Shown one piece after another: positions 1-9,851 of a DNA stretch of 27,210 nucleotides (position 1 is its first letter; every line of letters starts with the position of its first letter). The translations under genes were made by a program, and so were the position numbers. Source of the stretch: Schoenoplectus triqueter (lineage: Eukaryota; Streptophyta; Magnoliopsida; Poales; Cyperaceae); the NCBI GenBank assembly GCA_964058805.1, contig CAXKVV010001355.1, positions 1 through 27,210 of the forward strand. The letters are read 5' to 3'. The notes under the pieces are model-generated. The model made no database searches. It was not told the origin of the DNA and was given only the letters and a program-made list of their open reading frames with translations.

Positions 1-905
1 CAAATGCGCTTCGGTTGCCAGGTTACGTCGCTGGATTTCGATCACAGAGCAAATTTGCACGTTCTTACCACACGAGATGGTTCTGTCATCAAAGCTAAGG
101 TACACATGCCTAAATACATTTTATTCATGATGCTTGCTAAAATGTCATGCGAGATCAAATTCTGAAACTATAAAATTTAACCTCGAAATAAAAACATTAA
201 TTAATTACGTACACCGTGTCATTATAATTCCAGGTTCTAATTGGCTGTGATGGATTGTACTCGGTGGTAGGAAAATCCTTGCAGCTCGCTCCTCCAAATT
301 TCTTCCCAATATGGATAACTCGTGGGTTCACGACGTACCCCGAAGGGCAGCCTTTCGGGAATCATTTTCTTCGTCTCGCAACTGACAAAGCAATTTTTGG
401 CAGGCTCCCAATTGACAGCAAAAGTATTCACTTTTTCGTGACTCATTTTGATGCCCCTACAGGAGACATGAACGATCCTGAGGTCGTCAGAGAATACACC
501 CTTGAAGTACTGAAGGGAGCGCCGACTGAGGTTGTGGATTCGGTGAAAAACTGTGACATGGAGACGTTGAGCATGAAGCAGGCTGGCTATCGGTCTCCAT
601 GGGCTCTATACCACCAAAATTTCAGGAGGGGCACAATGACGGTTGCCGGCGATGCAATGCATATCATGGGCCCATTCATTGGCCAAGGTGGCTCGGCCGC
701 ACTCGAAGATGCAATTGTGCTCACTAGGTACTTGTCAAATGCAATAAACGCACAGGTTGATGCTTCTTCTGACAAAAAATGGACAGAGAGGGTCGAAGAG
801 GCGCTGGATTTGTACATCAAGGAGAGGAGGCCAAGGCTTATGAAGAGCTTGCTGTGCAATCCTACCTTGTTGGCACTCTCCTCTGCACCAAGTCATGGCT
901 TGTGA
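1..905 (+). CDS. FAD-dependent monooxygenase, MO1 / 3-hydroxybenzoate 6-hydroxylase-like, 3' part (two exons in window)
   Basis: The gene enters from the left edge. The first visible exon is 1-99 (ends with Lys, donor GT at 100). An intron runs 100-233 (acceptor CAG at 231-233), and the last exon starts at 234 in frame. The join reads ...VIKAK-VLIGCDGLYSVVG, which contains the conserved GCDG motif of class A flavoprotein monooxygenases. Near 643-710 the protein has GDAMHIMGPFIGQGG followed by ALEDAIVL, the C-terminal FAD-binding motif of this class. Family members hydroxylate small aromatic or isoprenoid substrates using FAD and NAD(P)H; the plant MO1 branch has no firmly assigned substrate, so I assign none. 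As read, the protein ends at a TGA at 903-905. The expected family tail lies in another frame just downstream (848-988), so the last roughly 19 residues as read (after RLMK) look like frameshift product. The family and domain are secure; whether the allele works is open. Confidence 0.88.
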
Positions 906-988
906 AATTGGTAGTTATTTTTCTAATGAGTGTCTTCTTTGGAGGCAACAACCTCAACCATGCATTGTTCGACTGTGGAACAATCTAA
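848..988 (+). other. Displaced C-terminal tail of the FAD monooxygenase (out of frame)
   Basis: In the frame beginning at 848 the DNA reads LAVQSYLVGTLL, then a hydrophobic segment (KLVVIFLMSVFF) and the ending FDCGTI, stopping at TAA 986-988. Plant MO1-type monooxygenases usually end with a YLVG-like segment, a hydrophobic stretch and a final DCG motif, so this is the genuine old C-terminus. The upstream frame ends ...KERRPRLMK at 843-845. Leaving out the AG at 846-847 joins the two frames exactly at the family spacing, so an AG duplication (AAG-AG-CTT) is the simplest cause. Either the allele has a replaced tail or the assembly has a local error. Confidence 0.8.
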
Positions 989-1060
989 GCTTAGTACGGG
1001 TTTGAGTTCGGCTCTTTTGTGGTCATAGCCATGTTGTAATCCGTGTAGTATGATGATATG

Positions 1061-1066
1061 AATAAA
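1061..1066 (+). terminator. Poly(A) signal of the monooxygenase gene
   Basis: AATAAA lies 73 bp beyond the old stop at 986-988, after a T- and G-rich stretch (TTGTGGTCATAGCCATGTTG) typical of plant far-upstream elements. It is the only canonical signal near the gene end. It is about 155 bp beyond the frameshift stop, so the 3'UTR would be 75-200 nt. Confidence 0.55.
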
Positions 1067-1099
1067 TGCCTTATTAATTGGCCATTTATAATTCTATAT

Positions 1100-2215
1100 A
1101 TTGGAGGCTTGTTAAGCTGTTCAAGTTTTTTGTCAAGTGCATTAATTAGCTAGCCTCCGATATTAATGTCAGAGAGTCCTTTTATGTAATTAAGGAAATA
1201 CTTAGTAGCAAAATTTTCAAGATATTATAATTTTGAAATACTTCCTAGCAGAATTTTCAAGGTATTCTAGTTTTGAAAAAAAAAAACCCTATCAACGATA
1301 TCTTCCCACCTGTCAAGCGCGCAAATTTAGAAGTTATTCAGCATCTATATTTAAAATTTTATCCATTATTTTCTCTCTTCAAATTAAATTTCTTTGTCCA
1401 TCTCTCTTAGCACTGCTCGAATGACTCACCTTTGACAATCTCTCTACGATATTTTTATGATCTTTCTGATCATCATTTCCTGATAGCCGATAATTTTTTA
1501 TGGTCTCTCCGACAAAATATTTCATCTATCTGACGATCTGATCCAACACAATATATTTTTATCTCTCTAATGGTCTCCTTAATTGTGCCCTTTCATCAAG
1601 TAGCTATCTCTTGATTATATATGAATTTTAATATTTCTAGATTATAGTTATCCTTACTAATCTTCTCATTAGTTCTTTTTATTGATTTCTCTTCAGATGC
1701 TATGTTTTGCATCTTCTGCTTTCAAAATAAAAATTAGATTCTAAATTATTATAATTAATTTTTATACTAAAGATTATAAAAAGAAAGCACATGATCTTTT
1801 TCTAAAAAAAGTGATCTAGGCCCACCTTTCAGAAAACTGGACCTGGGTCCTTCTTTATCAAAGACAGACTTACTATATATTTCAGTGAATTTAGCTCCTT
1901 TTGAGTTATAATCGTTATTTCATTTTTTTATTATTAATATAAAATAAGTATATATTTAAATATTTGTCTTATTTATCTAAATATTTGAAGTGCTTATCTA
2001 AACACCTATGCTATGTTTGGCAGCGGGATAAATAGAGAGATGACCTTATCTCGTGATAATTAAGCTATGTCTTTGAATATTGAAAAGGTGTTTAGTAAAT
2101 AATTTAAGAGATAACTCAAGAGTTTGTTTGAATTAAATAAAGCACAAATTTAATGAGTCCAAAATGTTGTCGATTAAAAAATAAAAGAGGAACATAGAGC
2201 TGACGAAGAAGGGTT
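1100..2215. other. Intergenic, AT-rich, no gene seen
   Basis: No coding signal was found on either strand. The stretch holds a 40-bp tandem duplication at 1195-1274 (listed separately), T/C-rich tracts at about 1370-1700 and scattered transposon-like debris near 1990-2110. Short open frames here have neither motifs nor splice context. Confidence 0.6.
1195..1274. repeat. 40-bp tandem duplication, two copies
   Basis: GAAATACTTAGTAGCAAAAT at 1195 recurs as GAAATACTTCCTAGCAGAAT at 1235, and both continue with TTTTCAAG-TATT. The period is 40 bp with several mismatches, so this is an old local duplication. Confidence 0.75.
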
Positions 2216-3694
2216 GAAAGAAAATGAGAGACCAAGGCGATGGTAAGGTGATAGCAAGGCGAGAAACAGACGATAGTAAGGTGATAGCAAGGCGATCGCA
2301 AGGAGAGCAAGGAGACCAAGGTGGCCAAGACCAAACAAAGCAAGGACCCTAAGGAGAACCAGGCAGCCAAGGAGAAGACTCAAATAACCTACAAAGAGAT
2401 CTTGCAGGCAGTACATGGAGCACCAGCTAAGGAACTTTCGGCACCAGTACTGCACATTAATGGGTCTCAACCACCTAGTAAGGACACTTTTAATTAGGAT
2501 CACAACCCATCAGTCACTGGCCGGCTGAAAGCAACTCAGCTAAGCGACGGTGCAAGTAAGAAAAGGTTAGAGATTGCAATTGCCAAGGACGGGAGAAGCG
2601 GCGGGGGGTTCAATCACATTGAAGGGGATAATTTAAAGTTGAAGCAGAGATTTATTAAACTGTCTCTGCCAACAGCTCAATGGCAGGTGGTTACAACAAA
2701 GCAGTGAAAGAACAACACGGAGATCCGGCCTAAATACTCCTTGTTGTCTAGGAGTGGCCTTTGTTTTCAATGCTTGCAGAGAGGACATGTCAAGAAAAAC
2801 TGTACAAGTCGGATTAAAAGCTTCACCTGCTAAAAATCTAGACACAAAGCTATTCACTGCTCAGCCAAAGATCTATTTAAGAAGACATTCGATCTCAACA
2901 ACAGGACCTCACACTCAACTAGAGAAGCCAGAAATTTTCAGCATGAACCAGGATTTTCATGCTGAACGCCCTGATCAGAGGGATATTTTCCTACTAGAGA
3001 GAGAGTTCTACAATGAGGACAATAATTATTTACTCAGGTCTGGTTTCATCATTCTCCTACAAGTGCACCAACACCAGACCTGCACACAGAAATTGCGGCA
3101 AAGTTGGCACAAGAACATGGCCTGCCAATCGAGCATTTCTTTGTCCGCACAGCAACGATTTCCCATTACCTCCTTATTTGTATGAGAGAGATGCTCCGGG
3201 ATGAGGTGGTAAGAAGGGGAGTCTACACAATCCTTAACCTAGGCATCCAATTCAGAGTCTCTGAATTGAGACCGCGATTCGGTATGGCATATGATCCACC
3301 AACCCATCAAGCATGTGTCATACTCAGAGGTGCACCATTATAACTGTGGACATGACAGGACATCAGCTGCTTGTTGCGGTGCTTCGGCTACCCTTTGCAT
3401 ATAGAACCGTATGCATTACCATCCAGACATTTCATTGAAATCTTAGCATTAGTAGTGTGTAACCATCCAAAAATTATCCCTCACATGCTTATGCTTCATG
3501 AGGGTTATTACGTCACTCCGGTGTTAGTTTACTTGCATCGCTGGGTGTGGAGTGAAGATCCTTTTTACCCACATTATGATCCGCAGGACGGTGTAGGTTG
3601 TTGGAACAATCAGTATCAACAGGGGGTACGCGGGCAACCACCATCACCACTGTTTATCTTTGAAATATTTCAAGAAGAGAGCATAAAAATTTAA
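2216..3694 (+). pseudogene. LINE retrotransposon ORF1 (zinc-knuckle RNA-binding protein), decayed
   Basis: One frame carries a recognisable protein from about 2324 to 3694: a Lys/Gln/Glu-rich N-terminus (AKTKQSKDPKENQAAKEK), then a perfect CCHC zinc knuckle CFQCLQRGHVKKNC (2762-2803, CX2CX4HX4C). A second, degenerate knuckle ending in HKAIHC follows. A C-terminal domain comes after, with IAAKLAQEHGLPIEHFFVR, then CVILRGAPL, ALPSRHFIEILALVV and LHRWVWSED. Knuckle-then-domain order is what I know from LINE ORF1 proteins of monocots; ORF1 coats the element RNA. Nine in-frame stops interrupt it (2495, 2705, 2831, 2963, 2972, 3014, 3023, 3341, 3353), yet the frame never clearly shifts between 2324 and 3694. 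The start is uncertain because the first 100 bp are a short repeat tract. It is not functional. The family is confident; the exact LINE clade is not. Confidence 0.78.
2243..2308 (+). repeat. 33-bp direct repeat in the LINE ORF1 N-terminal region
   Basis: The 20-mer GTAAGGTGATAGCAAGGCGA occurs exactly at 2243 and again at 2276, a 33-bp period. Shorter GCAAGG/ACCAAGG echoes continue to about 2390. A period divisible by three suits a repeat inside an old coding frame (11 residues). It marks the poorly conserved head of the element. Confidence 0.75.
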
Positions 3695-4641
3695 ACATAC
3701 AATATTGAAGAATAATAATAAAAAAAAAGAGAGAAGAAAGTAGATATAGAAGGATAAAAGAAGAGCCACCGGTCAGCAAAAATCACTGCAAAATCCCTAA
3801 GCTCTAGATCAAATTCATTAGTCCTACATGAAAATCCAAACAGAGATTTAAGGGTATAAATACCTCATTATCACCCTCCCATTTTAGTTGGTGATTCTCA
3901 AGAGATCTGAGAGAGAGTGATATATTGAGGTGTCATCCACGTGATCATTTTGTCTGACAAGTGAGTCCTACACCCCAGTGATAGAGACAAAGTAAAGATA
4001 AAGAGTCAAAGAAAATGCCCAAAATAAAACCCAAATGCTGGGATAATAAGAATTCTAAAGCAATAAGGAAAATGTTGTGTCCAAAGCTAGTATTTTGATA
4101 CAAACAAACAAATAAAAATTCAATGTGATTTTACTTTCATGAACATAAACTAAAAGTCAATCTCATAAGATTTATCAGATGTCAATATGAACAACATCTG
4201 ATTAAACTGATATTTAATTAAAGTGTTGACATATGATCAACCTTTTGATCAAATAAAATTGGACCTAGTGTGGCATCAAATATAGATGCTTCATTAGGGA
4301 CAATATAAGAAAATAACATTGTTTGCACAAGTATTAGGCTCCAATATTTAAATTTTGTAATTAATATGAAAATAAAAAAGTTTATAATAAAAAAAATTTT
4401 GATATAAGGAGGCAAGGGCAAAATAGAAATTAAAAATTATAAAGATGATCAACACGAATTTAGAGATTTTTGGATAATTAGAGCTATTAAAATAAATTCA
4501 GAGAATAGAAAACAGATTGATCAATGGTCAAGATTAAATCAAGAGCTTTAATGGATGCAACTTGGGGGGGGGGGAGATAGAATTAGATAAGGGTACAAAT
4601 TGGAGAGCTAAAGGGAAGGTTGACTCAAATTCATCTTAGTG
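3695..4641. other. Non-coding stretch with a TATA-like box, possibly retroelement regulatory DNA
   Basis: No coding frame is recognisable. TATAAATA at 3855-3862, inside GGTATAAATACC, followed by a pyrimidine-rich leader (ACCCTCCCATTTTAG), looks like a plant core promoter or an LTR U3/R boundary. A phrase CTGACAAGTGAGTCC at 3954-3968 recurs at 4746, which links this stretch to the repeat block downstream. A G-run of about 10 is at 4564-4573. I could not find paired LTRs or a duplicated target site, so the element type stays open. Confidence 0.4.
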
Positions 4642-5055
4642 TATGCCACGTGGCGGTACCTAATTGGGCCATGTCAGCATGGTCATGACACGTGGCAAGT
4701 GCCTATTGGTCTATCTCACCAAGGTGGACCCACCACTATGCAGGCCTGACAAGTGAGTCCCATCAGTATGCCACGTGACATACTAACACTTAACCATGTC
4801 ATACAGCCAGAGCTATGTGGCCAACCCCCAATGGACCACATCAATAACCAAGGAGAGACACATAAGCACATGTGCCACTTGGCAAGCTGTGATTAGTGCA
4901 CAATTGCAAAGGGGTGCCAAATGGCAGCACCCAGAGAAGCCACCTCAATGAAAGTATGTCACATGACAGGCTCTCATTAGTCCACCTCATTAATGTGGGC
5001 CTCACCCTAGCGCAAAAATAACTGATAAGTGGGCCTCACTTATGCCATATGGCAG
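4642..5055. repeat. Degenerate tandem repeat block with CACGTG cores
   Basis: TATGCCACGTGGC-like units begin at 4642, 4767, 4955 and 5041, with weaker relatives near 4684, 4811, 4869 and 4916. Spacing is roughly a multiple of 43 bp. Between them the phrases ATTGGTC/ATTAGTCCACCTCA, GTGGACCCACC/GTGGGCCTCACC and CTGACAAGTGAGTCC/CTGATAAGTGGGCC recur in the same order. The block is clearly more GC-rich than its flanks. Phrases like these are common in monocot retroelement non-coding DNA; the assignment to a family is inference. Confidence 0.6.
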
Positions 5056-5061
5056 CCATTC

Positions 5062-5470
5062 ACGAATCATTATAACTGTTTAGCTTTGAATATTGAAATC
5101 TTAAATGAAAATATTCTGAGTCGTTGTAACTTTTCATGAAATATTATAACTCTTCAAGAATCGTTATAACTCTTGATGAACCGTTATAACTTTAGATGAA
5201 CCGTTATAACTCTTTAATGAACCGTTATAACTCTTGATGAACCATTATAACTCTTGATGAACCGTTATAACTCTTCATGAACTATTATAACTCTTCATGA
5301 ATCATTACACAACGTTATGCTCTGAAATTTTATAGATAAAAAAAACTTCTAAATTTTTAGCTAAACAATATGAATCGTTATAACTTTTCATGAATTATTA
5401 TAACTCTTTGAATCATTATAACTCTTCACAAGTCATTATAACTGTTCATGAACTGTTATAATTGTTTGGT
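5062..5470. repeat. 20-bp tandem array with a GTTATAAC palindromic core
   Basis: The unit is close to GAACCGTTATAACTCTTCAT. Copies start at 5118, 5138, 5158, 5178, 5198, 5219, 5239, 5259, 5279 and 5299. Less perfect copies are at 5062 and, after a gap of about 60 bp, at 5371, 5391, 5410, 5430 and 5450. GTTATAAC is its own reverse complement, so every complete unit carries an 8-bp palindrome spaced about 20 bp apart. There are no unique spacers, so it is not a CRISPR array. Confidence 0.9.
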
Positions 5471-5479
5471 CTATTTTTC

Positions 5480-5690
5480 TTATTTTCTTGCAGTTTAAGC
5501 TAAATTCAACCATGTTTGAGTGTAACTAAATCTAAATGTAATACAATCTTGATTAAGCCCTTGAATCCTATCATTAGTCTTAGTTCTTGTGCACTAATCC
5601 ATTTTGTATTTCAATCCCTGCATAAAACTCAAACAAGGTAAATTATAAAATTCAAGATTATTTTGCAAATTGATAAATCAAAGAACGTAT
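5480..5690. other. Short linker between two tandem arrays, no gene seen
   Basis: AT-rich sequence between the 20-bp array and the 182-bp array. I see no coding frame and no clear copy of either unit. Confidence 0.5.
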
Positions 5691-7208
5691 TTAGTGTAAC
5701 AAGATGTATTAAAAACAGTTGTTTAAACAAAGTTATTTGAGTTTTTAAAAGTTATTGGCCGCATAACTGTATATAATTTATTAAAAATTAATATAATTCC
5801 TCCCAATTATGCCTATTATATGATTGTATAATCAAAACTTAGATATGAATATTCTACGATGCTTATTTTACACAAAATATAAGTAAGATACATTAGAAAT
5901 AGTTATTTAAACAAGTTATTTAAGATTTTCAATATTTTTTGCATCAAAACTATAAATAATTTTGAACGAATTGATATAATTATTTCTAACTATGTCTATT
6001 ATAAGATTATCAAATTAACACTTCAATATGGGTCATAGGACACTAATTTTTCATATGACATAAGTAAGATACATTATAAATTGCTATTTAAATAAGTTAT
6101 TTAAGTTTTTTAATATTTATTATCTCATAATGACATATAATTTCATAAAAATTAATATAATTACTCCTAATTATGCCTATTAGAAAATTATCTACTTCGA
6201 TATGAACGTTCTACAATATGAATTTTACATAAAAAATAAGTAAGATGCATTAAAAATAGCTGTTTAAAGAAGTTATTTTAGTTTTTTTAAAAATTTAGGC
6301 TTCATAACTATACATAATTTTACGCAAATTAATGTAATTAATTCTAATTATATTTATTATATGATTGTCTAATTAACACTATAATATGAATATCTTATGA
6401 CAGTAATTTTTCATAAAATATTAATAAAATACATTTAAAACTATTATTTAAATAAGTTGTTTAAGATTTTTAAAATTTATTGTATCATAACCACTTATAA
6501 TTTCTTAAAAATTAATAATTACTCCTAATTATGCCTATTAGAAGATTATTTAATTAATACTTCGATATGAATATTCTATGACACTAAGTTTGCACAAAAC
6601 ATAAGTAAGGTGCATTAAAAAAATAGCAGTTTAAATCAGTTGATTGAGTTTTATAAATTTTTTTCCGCATACATATGAATTCATGTAGACTAATATAATT
6701 ACTTCTAATTATATCTATTATAAGATTATCAAATTAAAATTTCGATATGAATATTCTAGAACACTAATTTAACACAAAAGATAAGTTAAGATACTTTAAA
6801 AACTGCTGTTGAAATAAGTTATTTGACTTTTTCAAAAAAATTAGCCCCATAAATACACATAATTTTGTGCAAATTAATATAATTACTTCTAATTATGTCT
6901 ATCATAAAATTATTTAATTAATATTTCGATATGAATATTCTACGATACTATTTTTTCCCAAAACATAAGTAAGATGCATTAGAAACGACTATTTAAAAAA
7001 GTTATTTGAATATTTCAATATTTTTGGTTCAATAACTACACATAATTTAGTGAAAATTAATATAGTCCATACTAATTATGGCTACGTTATGATTATCTAA
7101 TTAACACTTCAATATGAATATTCTACAATATTAATTCTGTATAAAACATAAGTAGGAGGCTTTAAAAGAGTTGTTTAAGTAAGTTGTATGAGTTTCATAA
7201 AATTTTTG
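5690..7208. repeat. Satellite-like tandem array, period about 182 bp, eight units plus a partial
   Basis: A landmark TAAGTAAGATGCATTA (and variants) followed by a TTTAAA-AAGTTATTT phrase recurs. Its AAGATG/AAGATA base is at 5701, 5885, 6066, 6242, 6426, 6607, 6788, 6971 and 7154. Intervals are 184, 181, 176, 184, 181, 181, 183 and 183 bp. Each unit then has CATAACTATACATAATTT, AATTAATATAATTACT, AATTATGCCTATTA, TTCGATATGAATATTCTA and ACACAAAACATAAG in the same order. Copies differ by many substitutions, so the array is old. The last unit is cut off at about 7208, where LINE coding sequence begins. Unit length is in the range of classical plant satellites; nothing here proves a centromeric role. 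Confidence 0.88.
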
Positions 7209-8543
7209 GGCGACCATATTAGATACAAACCAACTCATTTCCTAATCACATACTTGGGTTTACTGCTATCAGACAAAAGATTACCCAAATCTGCATACAT
7301 CCTGATGATACAACGAGAAGAGCAACGACTATCGGGATGGAAAGCGGACCGGCTGTCGATCGGAGGACTGACTTACCCTAGTCAATGCAGTCTTCACATC
7401 AATGCCTATATACTTTATGTCAGCCTTCATTCTTTCTAAATGGGTAATTGCTCGGCTAGACAAAATACGCAGGGGTTCTTATGGCATGGACACAAAGAAG
7501 AGCAAGAGCACAAAAGACCGATTTGCTTAGCAGGATGGAAGATTATAATACGGCCAAAGTGGCTGGGTGGTTCGGGGGTACGTGATTTAGAGCTAGTGAA
7601 CAAATCACTCATGTTAAATTGGATGTGGCAGTGGGTATTGCCCAATCATGCATGGTGGAAAGAAGCTATAATTGTAATTGGCCTGCATGTAAGACCATGG
7701 GAGATGCAAAATACTTCAAAATTATGGTCGGATATCAGCGCCCTAGTACTAATATTCAAAACTTAAGTCCAATTTCAACTAGGAAGCGGCACACAAATCC
7801 AATTCTGGCACGATGGCTGGCTCCAAGGGCCGCTTAGTCGAGAATTCCATTAATTATTTGCATAGTTACAATACAAGGACATCTCAGTGGCACAGTGCTT
7901 CATCAATGGTGAATGGAATGTACAAGCCTCAGCAAGACTATCGCCACAAGGCCAACAAAAAATGATGCATCTCCAGAGGAACGTACCGAGTGTCAAACCT
8001 CAACATACTGATGACACACCCTGCAGGAGAAGGCATGCAACCGAAACATTCTCATCAAAGTCGGCATATGTTTTTCTCACAGAAACACCTTATGTACAAG
8101 ATAATGTCTACAAGATTTGGAAAATCAAATTGCTAACTAGAGTTCAGGTCTTCATTTGGCTCATGCTTAAGAACAAGTTATTGACAATAGACAATTTGAT
8201 GAGATGAGATTGGACATTGCTCAACATGTGCTACCTGTGTAGGCTGAACCAGGAGACAACCTACCATCTATTCGAAGAATGCGAATATACGGTGCAACTA
8301 CGGGAATATATAAGGGATATTCAATCACCGACAACACCCCCTTGTGTAGCATTCACTGAACCAGACCCAACAGCAAAGATCCTCTTGCACACCCGAGAGG
8401 AATTCTAGAGGAAAATTGAGGTCATCACGGTGTTTGTTCTTTGGAATGAGCGTTGTAGCAGAATATTTCAGGAGAAATCTAAAGATGTTAGTAGACTGAC
8501 AAGAGAAATAATGGAAGAATATAAAGAGTGGTTTCCAGGGTGA
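7209..8543 (+). pseudogene. LINE ORF2 C-terminal part (reverse transcriptase end and zf-RVT), decayed
   Basis: The translation begins near the ITYLGLLLSDKRLPKSAYI motif of plant LINE reverse transcriptases. It then reads EQRLSGWKADRLSIGG, FILSKWVIARLDKIRRG, a RPKWLGGSGVRDLELVNKSL segment, the signature FWHDGWLQGPLSR (7803-7840) and the zf-RVT cluster CYLCRLNQETTYHLFEEC (8229-8282, CX2CX8HX4C), ending at TGA 8541-8543. The main frame is kept from about 7472. A pair of compensating frameshifts lies at about 7376 and 7472. In-frame stops are at 7764, 7851, 7863, 8205 (an expected Arg, CGA to TGA) and 8406 (an expected Trp, TGG to TAG). The endonuclease and the catalytic reverse transcriptase core are absent, as in a 5'-truncated LINE copy. 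It is not functional. Confidence 0.9.
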
Positions 8544-8790
8544 AGCGTCAAGGAAAGTGCTGATCAGATTTACCAGTAAAGTGAATACTTGGTTAATAAC
8601 TTCCTTGCATTAAATTTCCCTTTTTTTTGTTTGGTTTTTTATTTTCTTTTTGCCTTTCTCACTCATCTCATCTCTTGTGTCTAATTGTACATTTTTGTAA
8701 ATCTTAAGATCACAACTCTGTGATTGAGTTTAATGAAAATTTAGATGCTTGATCCCATCTTTTTCTAAAAAGAAATAAAATAAAAGAGGA
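8544..8790 (+). mobile_element. LINE 3'UTR and A-rich tail
   Basis: After the ORF2 stop comes a T/C-rich region, then TGTACATTTTTGTAAATC, then a GAGTTTAATGAAAATTTAG phrase, and finally an A-rich end (AAAAAGAAATAAAATAAAAG). This order matches plant LINE 3'UTRs, which end in a poly(A) or A-rich tail. The exact end and the target-site duplication could not be fixed. Confidence 0.6.
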
Positions 8791-9490
8791 AAAAGTATTG
8801 ACAACATTGTGGATATCTTCATCAACCAAAGAAAAGAAATAAAATTTGAGATAATACTGTCACTAGTAGATGGTGCTGATACGTTAATAGAGAGCATCAT
8901 GGGCGAATTCTGCAACAGTTATGGGCTAACTTACCTCCTCTGAATTTTTAAAAAATAATATGTTTAGACTAATATTTTGTTAATTTGACTCCTTCTAGAT
9001 TTAATTTTTGACCCCTCCCCTCTTAAATTGTCTGATTATTTTTGATTGAAAGAAAATAATATTATAGATAATGAAGTAATTATGTAAATGTTATAAATTT
9101 TAAGTCAAGTAGAGAAAATTTTTTAATTGACATGATTATTTATTATTTTGAGTTTTATTTTTATTATTTTTAATATATAAAAAGATCTTATTTTGATATT
9201 TTTTTATTAAATAAGAACATATTTTGAATTATTATTTTTTATTTAGTATCTGATTAATTAATGGATTTAAATCAGATAAATTATTACAATCCAATAATTG
9301 ACCCTCCTCATTCGAAATCCTGTATCCATTTTGGAGAGCATCAAGAGAGATAGTCCTTATCTCACCTTACCATGTTATATATATCACTTGTTTGGTTGAG
9401 ATTATTAGAGTTAAAAATCTTTACCAAACAAAGGCATGATGAATATATTTAAATATCTGAATTGATACATATATCTATATCTAAAGAGAA
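8791..9490. other. Intergenic, very AT-rich, no gene seen
   Basis: No motif-bearing frame on either strand. There are short homopolymer runs and a phrase GACCCCTCCCCTCTTAAATT near 9010, common in degenerate plant transposon ends but not classifiable alone. Confidence 0.5.
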
Positions 9491-9851
9491 GGGATCAGTT
9501 GACAATGAGTTATTTTGACAATCTTAACAATGAATCTCTAAATAAATATAAAAAAATATAAAAAATGATTTTTTTATAGATGTGTTTTTCTACTTTTAAA
9601 TTGATGGTCGTTCATTCAATTTTATTATCATTTGATAGTCCATTAAAGACCGTTAAATTGAAACCGTTATAAATTATATGAAAATTTGATGATTTTTGAT
9701 GGACTATCAAACGATAATGAAATTTGAATGACCATCAATATAAATGTAAAAGAACACATCTAAAAACTTTTTATCATTTTTAATTTTTTATTTATTTATT
9801 TAGAGGTTCATTGTCAAAATTGTTAAAATAATTCATTGTCAATGAATCCCC
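9491..9851. mobile_element. Foldback MITE, family 'TTGACAA', copy 1 (about 361 bp)
   Basis: The left end GGGATCAGTTGACAATGAGT and the reverse complement of the right end GGGGATTCATTGACAATGAA match. The match continues inward through TTATTTTGACAATCTTAACA / TTATTTTAACAATTTTGACA and CTCTAAATAAATA. The centre has TGATAGTCCATTAAAG facing GATGGACTATCAAACG. It codes for nothing. Its terminal layout is shared with the elements at 17543 and 24216, which makes a family. A clean target duplication is not visible here. Confidence 0.8.

Noticed and set aside
2116..2503. Leucine-rich minus-strand frames resembling membrane proteins
   Set aside because: They are the complement of the repeat-rich LINE ORF1 head; hydrophobicity comes from the repeated GCAAGG/AAGG tract.
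2754..3185. Plus-strand frame of 143 codons overlapping the LINE ORF1
   Set aside because: It is in a different frame from the zinc knuckle and the C-terminal domain; the meaningful translation is the adjacent frame.
5062..5470. Regularly spaced short repeats resembling a CRISPR array
   Set aside because: Units are contiguous at 20 bp with no unique spacers, no cas genes are present, and the DNA is plant nuclear.
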